A stretch of 64,000 nucleotides of DNA from Chitinophagaceae bacterium (GTDB taxonomy: Bacteria; Bacteroidota; Bacteroidia; Chitinophagales; Chitinophagaceae), in NCBI GenBank assembly GCA_004173235.1, contig SEAC01000020.1, positions 1 through 64,000 of the forward strand, in the 5' to 3' direction. This document shows, piece after piece, positions 33,801 to 41,742 of this stretch. The notes below the pieces were generated by a model. It worked only from the letters and a program-made list of their open reading frames with translations. It searched no databases and was not told where the DNA came from. Both the position numbers and the translations under genes were made by a program. Within the stretch, counting starts at the first letter, position 1; each line of letters starts with the position of its first letter.

Positions 33801-36436
33801 CCGCCGCCAGCACGCCTTCGGGTTGCAACCCCTCGGGCACTATCACCGTTACAATGAGCAATGGCGTTGCCCCCTTCATTTATGTGCTCGATACCGGCAC
33901 GCCCCAGGCATCCGGCAACTTTACCAACGTCGCTTCCGGTTCACACAGTGTAACCGTTACCGACGCACAGGGCTGCACCGTAACGATACCTGTTACCGTT
34001 GCTGCGCCGGCCCCGCTGAGCGGCACTGCTACCAGCACGGCTTCGGGCTGCAACCCCACGGGCACCATTACCATTACCATGAGCAATGGCATCGCGCCCT
34101 TCCAATATGCGCTGGATACTTATCCTCCGCAGGCAGGTAACACGTTCAGCAACGTGGCCAGCGGTCCGCACTCGATCGTGGTGACCGATGCTTCGGGTTG
34201 CACCACTACCATCACGGAAAACGTGGGCTCGATGCCGGCACTTACGGCAACGGCTACCAGCACGGCTTCGGGCTGCTCGCCCAGCGGCACCATCACCGTA
34301 ACCGTTCCTTCGGGCATCGGCGTAGCACCGTTCACGTATGCGCTCGATGCGAGCCCGCCGCAACCAAGCAACAATTTCAGCAACGTGCTCGACGGCAGCC
34401 ACAACATTACGGTTGCTGATGCATCGGGTTGCAGCTACACGTTCAGCACCACCGTGGCAGGCCCCACGCCGCTGACGGCGGGTGTTTCCACAGTCACCAC
34501 ATCCTGCGGAGGCGCCTCCAACGGTTCGGCCACGCTGAACCCCACCAACGGCATCGCTCCTTATCAATACCAGATCGGCACGAGCGGCTGGCAGACGTCC
34601 AACACCTTCACCAACCTGGCCGTTGGCAGCTACGACCTGTCGTTCCGCGACGCTTCGGGTTGTGTATCCGGACTCTTCCAGGCCGTGATCACCGCCGGCC
34701 CGGCCATCACCGCTACCGAAACGCACACGAATATTTCCTGCTTCGGTGGCAGCAATGGCAGCGCGACGCTCACGCTTTCCAACAACGCTACGGCGCCGTT
34801 CACGTTCTCCTCCGACAACTTTGCCAGCACGCAGGGGTCGCCAACGATCAGCGGACTGGCCGTTGGAACGCATACCATCTGGTTCCGCGATGCCGTGGGT
34901 TGCTCCAACAGCATCACCGTTGCCATCACTGAGCCGTCGCAGCTCGTTCCGGGCACGCCCACTTCGGTGAGCCCTGTTTGTAATGGCGCGGCCAACGGGT
35001 CGGTTACGCTCTCCGCAACGGGCGGCACCGCACCGTACACGTATTCGTTCAACAACGGTCCGTTCAACAGCAGCGCAACCTTCCCCACGGGCGCCGGCAC
35101 GTTCAACTTCCAGGTGAAGGATGCGAACAACTGCGTAACGGCAACCCGCACGGTTACTGTAACCGAGCCTGCACTCCTGAAGATCGATTCCATCGTAGTA
35201 GGCAATGCAAGCTGCGACACGATGGGCCGCCTGAATGTGTATGTAAGCGGAGGCATCGCGCCTTACCGCTTCCAGCTCGATGCGGGCATCCTCCAGCGCG
35301 ACAGTTCGTTCCGCGTTCCTGCCAACAGCTACCAGATCACCATCCGTGACACCAATAACTGCCAGGCGCAGCAATACGTGACCGTGAACCAGGTGAATAA
35401 CCTCACCTACACCGCACCGGTGATCGCGCCCATCTGCGAAGGCGGACAGGCCACCATCACGCCCGTGACCAACGCTACACAGTTTACCTGGACCGGCCCG
35501 CGCCTGACCCCGAACAACTCGGCGCAGTCGTCGGTAACCGTCCGCCCGCTGCATGATACTACTTACCACCTCGTTTACACACTGGGTTCCTGCTCGGCAT
35601 TCGACGATATCCCGGTAACGGTATATGCCGCTCCGATCCCGGATGCTGGAACGGCGGCAGGCATTTGCGCCGGCGCCACCGCGCAGCTCAACGCATCGCC
35701 CGGCTTCACCGAGTACCACTGGAGCCCGGTCAACTACCTGTCGAACCCCGATGTGCAGAGCCCCACGGTTACCGGCGCACCGGCACCCGGCATCTCGTAC
35801 TTCCTCCACGTGAAGGACGCCAACGGTTGCTCATCGCTCATCCCCGACACAGTGTTTGTAAGTGTAACTGCACCGATCCCTGTATTTGTGAATCCTCCTG
35901 ATACGGTGATGTACATCGGCGACACGCTGCACCTCAACGCGATCGCTGCGGCCAACCAGTTTGTGTGGACGAACGCCCTTGGACAAACGCCTCCGAACCT
36001 CACCAATCCCAACATCGCGGATCCGATTCTGCTGGTGGAGCACAACGATGTGCTGAAAGTGCACGTGACGGATTCGAACGGCTGCACCGGCGACGGATAC
36101 TTCTACGTGCGTGCCTTCCAGGGCCCCGAGATCTACGTGCCTTCGGCCTTCACGCCTAACCGCGACGGTAAGAACGACCTCCTGCGCCCCGCTTGCGTAG
36201 GAGTGAAAACGCTGAGCTACTTCCGCGTGTTCGACCGCTGGGGTAAGGTGATGTATGAATACAAAGGCGAGCGCCGCGGACCCGAAGTGTATAACCTGCT
36301 CAGCTCCAATATTGGCTGGGATGGCCGCTTCGAAGGCAAGGAGCTGACCACCGGAACATTTGTATGGGTTGCCGAGGGGGTTACTAAAGAAGGAAAAGTG
36401 ATCACCCGCAAGGGCGTGGTCACCATCATCCGATAA
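30845..36436 (+). CDS. Large SprB-repeat gliding/adhesin-like protein, paralogue of the 24048 gene
   Basis: 1863 residues. Signal peptide 1-22 ends ATRAQ. The N-terminal region (to about 350) parallels the 24048 product almost motif by motif: NFSCTRDTIVQSC, PPDDPSG, STNGVISFD, GPYHDINPGATTSP, ENTHQIVLYE, NMNEAWRFIP. About 15 SprB-type repeats follow, many with the block STPSGC or STASGC. Ig/PKD-like segments come next, and the tail is a CHU_C domain from about 1760 (IYVPSAFTPNRDGKNDLL to GVVTIIR). It is probably a long T9SS-exported surface filament. The repeats differ enough that recent amplification is not obvious. Confidence 0.9.
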   Translation: MKLRIALLAAFVVLFQFATRAQGYNFSCTRDTIVQSCVVPVCFPLSTKVPDIHGQTDDYEVVQIAGQGAAPGSCFSPYTPPDDPSGTSASLTIDDRYSSVINLPFNFKFWGTSYNSLVISTNGVISFDVSLSGNFAHYAMLTSGTGLTATGTSAGVNLPSTRYDKALIMGPYHDINPGATTSPTRKIQYQIVGTAPYRRFVFSFYKVPLFDCTSQFENTHQIVLYETTNIIEVFVFSKQICTTWNDGRAIIGIQDETRARGLMAPGRSATDPRWGTPNMNEAWRFIPKGGPSLLNRIELLNSSGSVMTTGVAGTPSGGLVPVSFPNFCVPVSNTSSYIVRAVYNDPNNPGGFNYGLDTFRVSVVSGIAATSTIVPAGCLPNGSITINVTSGTGTPPYTYQLDSGTPQSSNVFNNLPAGNYTVTIKDATGCTNVMSLTVAQINPLQATAATTPAACSPTGTITVSVTAGGTGPYTYSLDGGTPQSSPNFTGIAGGNHNVTVTDLTTTCVRQVPAVISNINNLAGSVISSTPSGCTPTGSITVAGSLGTPPYTYSIDNGPFQSSPSFFPVGVGLHTIVIKDAATCTKTINGIVAALPKPTIATVPVTNAGCNPTGSITVNLNAGSGVAPFTYVLNPGAVSQSTNVFTGLAAGTYTVVVTDAVGCSVTRSNIVITAAAAITATATATPSGCTPSGTITVTQAGGTAPYTYTLNSGTPQSSNVFTALTPGTYNIEVRDASGCTATTTATVSTTGSLTATGTTTPSGCAPASGTITITVPAGSGVAPYTYALNSGTPQSSNTFSGIAAGNHSVEVKDFAGCSYTVSVTIGSTPAPTLTLAGTPSGCSPIGTITATAGAGTAPFTFSLDNGTSQSSNVFNAVASGPHSVTVTDSKGCTATATFTTTTYPALAATIASTPSGCTPPSGTITATVNPGAGLAPYTFTLDSGTPQATGAYTGITAGAHTVVVADAAGCTVTLTTTVTAPAPLAGTAASTPSGCNPSGTITVTMSNGVAPFIYVLDTGTPQASGNFTNVASGSHSVTVTDAQGCTVTIPVTVAAPAPLSGTATSTASGCNPTGTITITMSNGIAPFQYALDTYPPQAGNTFSNVASGPHSIVVTDASGCTTTITENVGSMPALTATATSTASGCSPSGTITVTVPSGIGVAPFTYALDASPPQPSNNFSNVLDGSHNITVADASGCSYTFSTTVAGPTPLTAGVSTVTTSCGGASNGSATLNPTNGIAPYQYQIGTSGWQTSNTFTNLAVGSYDLSFRDASGCVSGLFQAVITAGPAITATETHTNISCFGGSNGSATLTLSNNATAPFTFSSDNFASTQGSPTISGLAVGTHTIWFRDAVGCSNSITVAITEPSQLVPGTPTSVSPVCNGAANGSVTLSATGGTAPYTYSFNNGPFNSSATFPTGAGTFNFQVKDANNCVTATRTVTVTEPALLKIDSIVVGNASCDTMGRLNVYVSGGIAPYRFQLDAGILQRDSSFRVPANSYQITIRDTNNCQAQQYVTVNQVNNLTYTAPVIAPICEGGQATITPVTNATQFTWTGPRLTPNNSAQSSVTVRPLHDTTYHLVYTLGSCSAFDDIPVTVYAAPIPDAGTAAGICAGATAQLNASPGFTEYHWSPVNYLSNPDVQSPTVTGAPAPGISYFLHVKDANGCSSLIPDTVFVSVTAPIPVFVNPPDTVMYIGDTLHLNAIAAANQFVWTNALGQTPPNLTNPNIADPILLVEHNDVLKVHVTDSNGCTGDGYFYVRAFQGPEIYVPSAFTPNRDGKNDLLRPACVGVKTLSYFRVFDRWGKVMYEYKGERRGPEVYNLLSSNIGWDGRFEGKELTTGTFVWVAEGVTKEGKVITRKGVVTIIR

Positions 36437-36454
36437 GATTTTGCAACGCTTTTC

Positions 36455-36490
36455 AAAAAGCCATCCCCTCCGGGCGGATGGCTTTTTTTT
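36455..36490 (+). terminator. Terminator after the large SprB-repeat gene
   Basis: Stem AAAAAGCCATCC/GGATGGCTTTTT with a 9-base loop, followed by more T. Confidence 0.85.
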
Positions 36491-36495
36491 GTCCC

Positions 36496-36503
36496 TACAT
36501 TTG
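36496..36503 (+). promoter_or_regulatory. Candidate -7 box of purA
   Basis: TACATTTG, 19 bases before the purA ATG and just after the preceding terminator. No clear -33 TTG. Confidence 0.4.
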
Positions 36504-36522
36504 CCGCACAACAACGCACGTT

Positions 36523-37791
36523 ATGGTAGATGTTATCCTGGGCTTGCAGTGGGGCGACGAAGGAAAAGGAAAGATCGTTGACTACTTCGCGGCGCAATAC
36601 GATATCGTTGCACGCTTCCAGGGAGGCCCCAACGCAGGGCACACGCTCTACGTAGGCCCCGACAGCAAGAAGGTGGTGCTCCACCAGATCCCCTCCGGAG
36701 TATTTCACCAGGGAGCGGTAAACCTCATTGGCAACGGCGTTGTGCTCGATCCCGTTACCCTCGCGCGCGAATGCGCTACCGTGGCGGGCTTTGGTGTGGA
36801 TCTGCGCAAAAACCTGTTCATTGCCGAGCGCACGCACCTCATCCTGCCGACGCACCGCGCCCTCGACAAGGCAGCGGAGCTCGCTAAAGGCGACAGCAAG
36901 ATCGGGTCGACGCTGAAGGGCATCGGGCCGGCCTATATGGACAAGACCGGCCGCAACGGCCTCCGCGTGGGCGACCTGTTGCACAAAAGCTTTACCACAT
37001 CCTACATCAAGCTGCGCCTCAAGCACCAGAAGCTGCTCGATACGTATCACTTCAACGAAGACATCACCGCCTGGGAAGAAGAGTTCTTCGAGGCGATCGA
37101 ATTCCTTCGTACGCTCAACGTGGTGAACGGCGAATACTTTATCAACGAACAGATCGGACGCGGCAAGAAGGTGCTTGCAGAAGGCGCCCAGGGCTCGATG
37201 CTCGATATCGATTTCGGCACCTTCCCGTACGTTACTTCCAGCAGCACCACGTCTGCCGGTGTTTGCTCGGGCCTGGGCGTGGCGCCGCAGCGCATCCGCG
37301 AAGTGATCGGTGTTTCGAAAGCGTATTGCACACGCGTGGGCAGCGGGCCTTTCCCTACCGAGCTGCACGACGAAACCGGCGAAGAACTGCGTCGCGTCGG
37401 CTCCGAATTTGGCGCAACAACGGGCCGTCCGCGCCGCTGTGGCTGGATGGACCTTGTGGCGCTGAAGTACGCCTGCATGATCAACGGGGTGACGCAGGTG
37501 GTGCTCACGAAGGCTGACGTGCTGGATGCTTTTCCAACGCTGCAGGTGTGCACGGGCTACCGGGTAGACAGCACGGCGAGCGACAAAGTTCCTTTCCAGA
37601 TGACCCGCAACGCGATCGAGCCGGTATACCACTCGGTGCGCGGATGGCACACCGACAGCACCGGCTGCAACAATGCCGACGCGCTGCCGCAGGAAATGAA
37701 AGATTACATCGGCTTCATCAACGACGAACTGGGTACGCCGGTGCGTTATGTATCCAACGGCCCGGGCCGCGAGCAGATCGTGCGGCTGTAG
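36523..37791 (+). CDS. purA: Adenylosuccinate synthetase
   Basis: 422 residues from ATG 36523 (MVDVILGLQWGDEGKGKIVD); an upstream in-frame ATG would add 15 residues from the promoter region. The GDEGKGK phosphate loop at 11-17, GGPNAGHT, IGPAYMDKTGRNGLR, EGAQGSMLDIDFGTFPYVTSS and the late TKADVLD are all present. It joins IMP and aspartate using GTP, the first committed step to AMP. Length is normal for the family. Confidence 0.97.
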   Translation: MVDVILGLQWGDEGKGKIVDYFAAQYDIVARFQGGPNAGHTLYVGPDSKKVVLHQIPSGVFHQGAVNLIGNGVVLDPVTLARECATVAGFGVDLRKNLFIAERTHLILPTHRALDKAAELAKGDSKIGSTLKGIGPAYMDKTGRNGLRVGDLLHKSFTTSYIKLRLKHQKLLDTYHFNEDITAWEEEFFEAIEFLRTLNVVNGEYFINEQIGRGKKVLAEGAQGSMLDIDFGTFPYVTSSSTTSAGVCSGLGVAPQRIREVIGVSKAYCTRVGSGPFPTELHDETGEELRRVGSEFGATTGRPRRCGWMDLVALKYACMINGVTQVVLTKADVLDAFPTLQVCTGYRVDSTASDKVPFQMTRNAIEPVYHSVRGWHTDSTGCNNADALPQEMKDYIGFINDELGTPVRYVSNGPGREQIVRL

Positions 37792-37877
37792 CTCCGATGA
37801 GCCGGAGCAGAAAAAAAGCCGCAAAATTTGGACATATAAAAACTTCGCCGAAAATTTACACCGATAATTATCCCATT

Positions 37878-38210
37878 ATGGCGCTTATACTTGAGAACGA
37901 ACCCTCTCTGACTGTTACGGACGACTTTGTAGACCAATTGCTGATGAAGGCCAAGCGTGCTGCTTCCGAAGAGGAAGAAGACGACGCCGACGACGAGGAA
38001 CTGGATGAAGAAGCGACTGAAGAAGACGAAGAGTGGGACCCTGACTTTGAAGAATTCGACCTGCCCAAATCGAAAAAAGGCGGCGGCAAGAAAGACGAAG
38101 CCGAGGAAGAAGAAGATTTTAAGATCGAAGACGACGAGGAGTTCAAGGATCTCTTCAGCGGTGGTGGCGCCGGCGCCGGCAGCTTCGATGATGAAGACGA
38201 CGATTTCTAA
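37878..38210 (+). CDS. Very acidic small protein of unknown function
   Basis: 110 residues. MALILENEPSLTVTDDFVDQLL is a short ordered-looking start, followed by Ala/Arg and then long Glu/Asp tracts (EEEEDDADDEELDEE), a FEEFDLPKSKKGGGKK patch, another acidic tract, a Gly run and the end DDEDDDF. It is cytoplasmic by appearance and largely disordered. It starts 86 bp after purA. The acidity resembles RNA-polymerase delta-like or nucleic-acid-mimic proteins, but nothing in the sequence proves this. Codon use matches the neighbours. Confidence 0.75.
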   Translation: MALILENEPSLTVTDDFVDQLLMKAKRAASEEEEDDADDEELDEEATEEDEEWDPDFEEFDLPKSKKGGGKKDEAEEEEDFKIEDDEEFKDLFSGGGAGAGSFDDEDDDF

Positions 38211-38273
38211 ACCGTAAACAAACGGCTGCTGATACAACGTAACTATACCTGGCCGGCCACAACGGCGAGCCGA

Positions 38274-39503
38274 ATGAAAATGTTGAACTGGTTGAAACGG
38301 TTCAACATTTTTTGTTTTCTGGAAAGCCATAGCTACGCGCTCCGGCCGGGCCGCTTTGATGGCCTCGTGGCCGCAGGCCAGCGTAGTTGCTGCACCGGCA
38401 GTGCCGCCGACCTCACCCGCCTCGACGCGTATCTGGCCACACGGCCCTGGGCGTTCGGGCACCTTGCGTTCGAGTTGCAGGACGCGGCCTTTGACCTGCC
38501 ACCTGCACCGAAAGACCGGCTCCATTTTCATCCTTTCTATTTCTTCGAACCCGAGGTGCTGCTGCGCATCGAAGGGGAGGAGCTGGCCATTGAAGCCGAC
38601 GACCCGGAGGCGGTTTACGCCGCCCTTTCTGCTGCACCGGAAGTGTTGGAAGATGCGCAGCAAGCCGTGGCGGTGAACGCGCGGCTTCAGCGCGAAGACT
38701 ACCTCGCCCGCATTCGCTCCCTGCTTGCGCACATCCAGCGCGGCGACTGCTACGAGATCAACTTCTGCCAGGAATACTGGGCGGAGCCCGAAAGCTTTGA
38801 TCCCTGGGCCGCGTATGCGCGCCTGTCGGCCCTGTCGCCTACGCCCTTCGGCGGCTTCTACCGCCTTGATGATAAATTCCTGCTCTGCGCCAGTCCGGAG
38901 CGTTACCTGTGGAAGGAAGGCACCCGGCTGCAGATGCAACCCATCAAAGGCACTGCGCGCCGCCTCCCGGATGCGGAAGCCGATCTTGCGCTCCGCAACA
39001 GCCTGCAGCGCGATCCGAAGGAGCGGGCAGAGAACGTGATGGTGGTGGACCTCGTGCGCAACGACCTTTCGAGAATCTGTGAAGATGGAAGCGTCACCGT
39101 TCCCGAGCTGTTCGGGTTATATAGTTTTCCTCAGGTGCACCAGATGATCTCGACGGTTGCCGGCACGCTCAAAGACGGAATCGGCTTTTCCGGCATCCTC
39201 GATGCCACCTTTCCCATGGGCTCTATGACCGGTGCCCCCAAGCAGCGCGTGATGGAATTGATCCGGCGCTATGAGCCTTCGGCGCGCGGACTATTCTCCG
39301 GATCGCTGGGCTACTTCCACAACGGCGACTTCGACTTCAACGTCGTCATCCGCTCGCTCCTCTACAATGCCACCGAAAAGTACTTGTGCTACCAGGTAGG
39401 CTCGGGCATCACCGCCTATTGCACACCCGAAGCGGAGTGGGAAGAATGCCGCCTGAAGGCTTCGGCAATCGAGAAGGTATTGAAGGTTCCTGAGGGTTCC
39501 TGA
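38274..39503 (+). CDS. pabB: Aminodeoxychorismate synthase component I-like (PabB)
   Basis: 409 residues of the chorismate-binding family. Core motifs: GDCYEINFCQEYWAE, FLLCASPERYL, then PIKGT at 223-227, the Lys form typical of PabB rather than the Ala form of anthranilate synthase. ENVMVVDLVRNDLSRIC, FPMGSMTGAPKQRVME and GSGITAYCTPEAEWEE are also present. It should convert chorismate and glutamine-derived ammonia to 4-amino-4-deoxychorismate for folate. No glutamine amidotransferase partner or lyase is adjacent. The last codons carry a duplicated GGTTCCTGAGG block. Confidence 0.88.
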   Translation: MKMLNWLKRFNIFCFLESHSYALRPGRFDGLVAAGQRSCCTGSAADLTRLDAYLATRPWAFGHLAFELQDAAFDLPPAPKDRLHFHPFYFFEPEVLLRIEGEELAIEADDPEAVYAALSAAPEVLEDAQQAVAVNARLQREDYLARIRSLLAHIQRGDCYEINFCQEYWAEPESFDPWAAYARLSALSPTPFGGFYRLDDKFLLCASPERYLWKEGTRLQMQPIKGTARRLPDAEADLALRNSLQRDPKERAENVMVVDLVRNDLSRICEDGSVTVPELFGLYSFPQVHQMISTVAGTLKDGIGFSGILDATFPMGSMTGAPKQRVMELIRRYEPSARGLFSGSLGYFHNGDFDFNVVIRSLLYNATEKYLCYQVGSGITAYCTPEAEWEECRLKASAIEKVLKVPEGS

Positions 39504-39543
39504 GGGTTTTGAAGGATGCGGAACGTCGGAAGGAACCAAGTTA

Positions 39544-39581
39544 TCAATAAACCAATACACCAATAAACCAGTAGACCAATA
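39544..39581. repeat. CAATAAAC-type array
   Basis: Five degenerate copies (TCAATAAA, CCAATACA, CCAATAAA, CCAGTAGA, CCAATACC) downstream of pabB. Confidence 0.75.
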
Positions 39582-39590
39582 CCTAATGAC

Positions 39591-39612
39591 AAAAGCCCCT
39601 GGCGGGGCTTTT
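39591..39612. terminator. Bidirectional terminator between pabB and the transglycosylase gene
   Basis: Stem AAAAGCCCC/GGGGCTTTT with a 4-base loop, between convergent genes; both sides have U-rich ends. Confidence 0.8.
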
Positions 39613-39637
39613 CTATGTCGGTAAGGCTATAATTCGT

Positions 39638-40660
39638 TTAGCGGGTGGCCAGGCTGAGTGCTGCTTTCACCGACTGCTCCAGGATCTGGTTGCGGGCTTC
39701 GGCAAAGGCGTGCATCTTTTCGGCGGGGAGGCGCAGGTCGTAGGTTCCGTTCTGGGCGAGTTGCTTGTCGAAAGCAGGGTTCAGCTTGTTGAACGTAGCG
39801 GCATCCATACCCAGCGTGAGGGCGATGATGTTGCCGTTGTACTTACCCGAAACAGTGGTGGTTTGCACGCCTGCAACCGGAGTGGTTTCCACCACCTGCT
39901 GGGCGTAGTCGGCACGCTCGGTACGGGTCATCGTGGTTACGCCGCCGTCGCCTTCCATGATGTAGTGGGTTGCGATGAATTTCTTCACGTGGTTGCGCGA
40001 TTCGGCGGGAAGGTAATACTGGAGATCCCAGAAGTTACGGCTGCCGGCTTTGGCGATGGCCTTGTTTACATTGCCCGGACCGCCGTTGTAAGCAGCAACC
40101 ACCAGCAGCCAGTCGTTGAAGACGCTGTAGAGGTCGTTGAGGTAGCGGGCGGCGGCATTCGTGCTCTTCTTATAGTCGCGGCGCTCGTCTACTTTCTTGC
40201 CTACGCGCAAACCCAACTCGCGGGCGGTCTGGGGCATCAGCTGCCACGGACCGGCTGCGCCTACCCAGGAGGTAGCGGAGGTTTTGAGGTCGGACTCGAT
40301 CACGGCCAGATATTTCAGCTCGGAAGGCAGTTTGTGCTCCGCCAGCACCTTGTCGATCAGGTCGAAATAGGTGCGGCCCCAGGACTTCATATTGGTGAGC
40401 TTGTTCGAGTTGCTCTCCATATAGTCCTGAACGAACGAAACCGCTTTGGGATTGAGTTGAACGTTGAAGAAGCTGCCGTCGGCGCTTTGTCCTTCGAAGA
40501 GGTCTTTAAAACCACCTTTCGGGTTGGCCGATGCTTCCTTAACGATGGAGTCGTTGAGGGAGCGTTCGAAATCGCGAGGTCCTTGATCTGCTCCGGCAAA
40601 GGAGTAAAGAAAGGCAACAAGCGGCAGGGTCGTCAACAATAGAAGTTTTTTCATCACCAC
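39638..40660 (-). CDS. Lytic transglycosylase, MltD/SLT type
   Basis: 340 residues, or 338 if translation starts at the third residue (MKKLLLLTTLPLVAFLYS), which gives a better signal peptide. The SLT domain spans about 100-235: LKYLAVIESDLK with catalytic Glu122, GAAGPWQLMPQTARELG, RYLNDLYSVFNDWLLVVAAYNGGPG. The C-terminal region resembles a single weak LysM-like module (LTLGMDAATFNKLNP). It cleaves peptidoglycan glycan strands with formation of anhydro-muropeptides in the periplasm. A TATCTTTG box on the minus strand (40758-40751) lies about 90 bases upstream. Confidence 0.9.
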   Translation of the reverse strand: MVMKKLLLLTTLPLVAFLYSFAGADQGPRDFERSLNDSIVKEASANPKGGFKDLFEGQSADGSFFNVQLNPKAVSFVQDYMESNSNKLTNMKSWGRTYFDLIDKVLAEHKLPSELKYLAVIESDLKTSATSWVGAAGPWQLMPQTARELGLRVGKKVDERRDYKKSTNAAARYLNDLYSVFNDWLLVVAAYNGGPGNVNKAIAKAGSRNFWDLQYYLPAESRNHVKKFIATHYIMEGDGGVTTMTRTERADYAQQVVETTPVAGVQTTTVSGKYNGNIIALTLGMDAATFNKLNPAFDKQLAQNGTYDLRLPAEKMHAFAEARNQILEQSVKAALSLATR

Positions 40661-40750
40661 GTTTTAGGGTTATTCAATCGCACACAAGGCCTGATCACAC
40701 CTTTATCCGTTAGCTCTGGTAGCAAGCCGACCCCCTGGTCAACTGCGTGA

Positions 40751-40758
40751 CAAAGATA
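40751..40758 (-). promoter_or_regulatory. Candidate -7 box of the transglycosylase gene
   Basis: Minus-strand TATCTTTG; spacing to any TTG is not convincing. Confidence 0.35.
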
Positions 40759-40816
40759 CCACGGAATGTTGAGGATTTTCCCTAAAAACTGTTAGAGTTG
40801 CGTTAAGGCGCACAAA

Positions 40817-40850
40817 AAAGCCGTCGTGCCAAAAACGGCGCAACGGCTTT
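40817..40850 (-). terminator. Terminator after tatA
   Basis: Imperfect stem AAAGCCGT/ACGGCTTT extended by a second GTGCC/GGCGC segment. T-rich tail on the minus strand. Confidence 0.7.
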
Positions 40851-40873
40851 CTAAAATGTTAAAAGTCAGTTTC

Positions 40874-41083
40874 TTACGACTGGCTGGCGCTGGAATTTGC
40901 AGCGGCGCGCTCCTTCTCGTTCATCCCTTCCTCGATCTCACGGCGTACGTTGGTTTTGGCGTCGTTGAACTCACGAACACCCCTTCCCAAACCACGCATC
41001 AGCTCCGGAATTTTCTTGCCTCCGAAGAGAATGAGGACCAGAACGACAATGAGAATGATCTCATTTGCACCCATACCAAACAT
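40874..41083 (-). CDS. tatA: Sec-independent protein translocase subunit TatA
   Basis: 69 residues. One transmembrane helix ([17 protein letters not shown]) is followed by the hinge [16 protein letters not shown] and an amphipathic helix, then a short charged tail ending SSASQS. TatA oligomers form the passage for folded proteins with twin-arginine signals; TatC is not in the window. The size is typical. Confidence 0.93.
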   Translation of the reverse strand: MFGMGANEIILIVVLVLILFGGKKIPELMRGLGRGVREFNDAKTNVRREIEEGMNEKERAAANSSASQS

Positions 41084-41115
41084 AGATAGTAGTTTAATTA
41101 TGACAGAATCGGATT

Positions 41116-41142
41116 CAAAGGTACCGAAATAACCTACGCCAA
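41116..41142 (-). promoter_or_regulatory. Candidate promoter of tatA
   Basis: Minus-strand TTG (41142-41140), 16-bp spacer, TACCTTTG (41123-41116), then about 32 bases to the ATG. Confidence 0.4.
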
Positions 41143-41146
41143 TAAA

Positions 41147-41172
41147 AAAGCGGAAGTCTGCACTTCCGCTTT
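41147..41172 (-). terminator. Terminator after rplS
   Basis: Perfect 11-bp stem AAAGCGGAAGT/ACTTCCGCTTT with a 4-base loop and six T on the minus strand. Confidence 0.9.
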
Positions 41173-41190
41173 AACATACGTTTCTTTCCT

Positions 41191-41571
41191 TTAGACAGAT
41201 TGCGGCTTCTGAACAACAGCGCGCTTCTTTTCCTGGATACGCGCGCTCTTACCGCTGCGCTCGCGCTGGTAGAACAGTTTGGCGCGGCGTACGCGGCCCG
41301 ACTTGTTCAGCACGATGGAATCAATATTGGGCGAATTGATAGGGAACAGGCGCTCCACACCAACACCGTCGGAGATCTTGCGCACGGTGAACGAAGCAGT
41401 GGCACCGGTGCCCTGACGCTTGATCACATCACCCTTGAAAGACTGGATACGCTCCTTGGTTCCTTCAATGATCTTGTAGTTAACCGTGATATTGTCGCCC
41501 GCTTTGAACTTCGGGAATTCTTTAGTAGCCGTGAGCTGCTCGTGTACAAATGCGATAGCGGCGGAGTTCAT
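41191..41571 (-). CDS. rplS: 50S ribosomal protein L19
   Basis: 126 residues from ATG 41571 ([13 protein letters not shown]); the frame stays open to 41613, but those codons overlap the promoter. [33 protein letters not shown] and [13 protein letters not shown] parts match L19, and the C-terminus is basic ([20 protein letters not shown]). L19 sits at the 30S-50S interface. The gene is monocistronic here, with its own promoter and terminator. Confidence 0.97.
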   Translation of the reverse strand: MNSAAIAFVHEQLTATKEFPKFKAGDNITVNYKIIEGTKERIQSFKGDVIKRQGTGATASFTVRKISDGVGVERLFPINSPNIDSIVLNKSGRVRRAKLFYQRERSGKSARIQEKKRAVVQKPQSV

Positions 41572-41591
41572 AACTTGTGATTTAAGGACGG

Positions 41592-41622
41592 CAAAGGTAA
41601 GGGTAAAAGTCAAAAGTCAAAA
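41592..41622 (-). promoter_or_regulatory. Promoter of rplS, -33 element inside a dispersed repeat
   Basis: Minus-strand TTTTG (41622-41618), an 18-bp spacer and TACCTTTG (41599-41592) match the Bacteroidota consensus well. The -33 element is part of the CAAAAGTC repeat at 41606-41636. The ATG is 20 bases downstream. Confidence 0.55.
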
Positions 41623-41636
41623 GTAAAAATTCAAAA
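41606..41636. repeat. CAAAAGTC repeat arm upstream of rplS
   Basis: AAAAGTCAAAAGTCAAAAGT followed by AAAAATTCAAAAA; related to the inverted repeats at 18888, 58953 and 63850. A weaker facing arm (GGACTTTTTATTTTTGAC) lies at about 41725. Confidence 0.7.
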
Positions 41637-41689
41637 ATCTCCTCATTTGTCGGGCAATTCGTGTGGTGCGAGCGAATGTCCTCCAAACC

Positions 41690-41718
41690 AAAAGCCTTCG
41701 CAGCTAGCGAAGGCTTTT
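41690..41718 (-). terminator. Terminator after rny
   Basis: Perfect 12-bp stem AAAAGCCTTCGC/GCGAAGGCTTTT with a 5-base loop. Confidence 0.85.
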
Positions 41719-41742
41719 GAGTTTGGACTTTTTATTTTTGAC

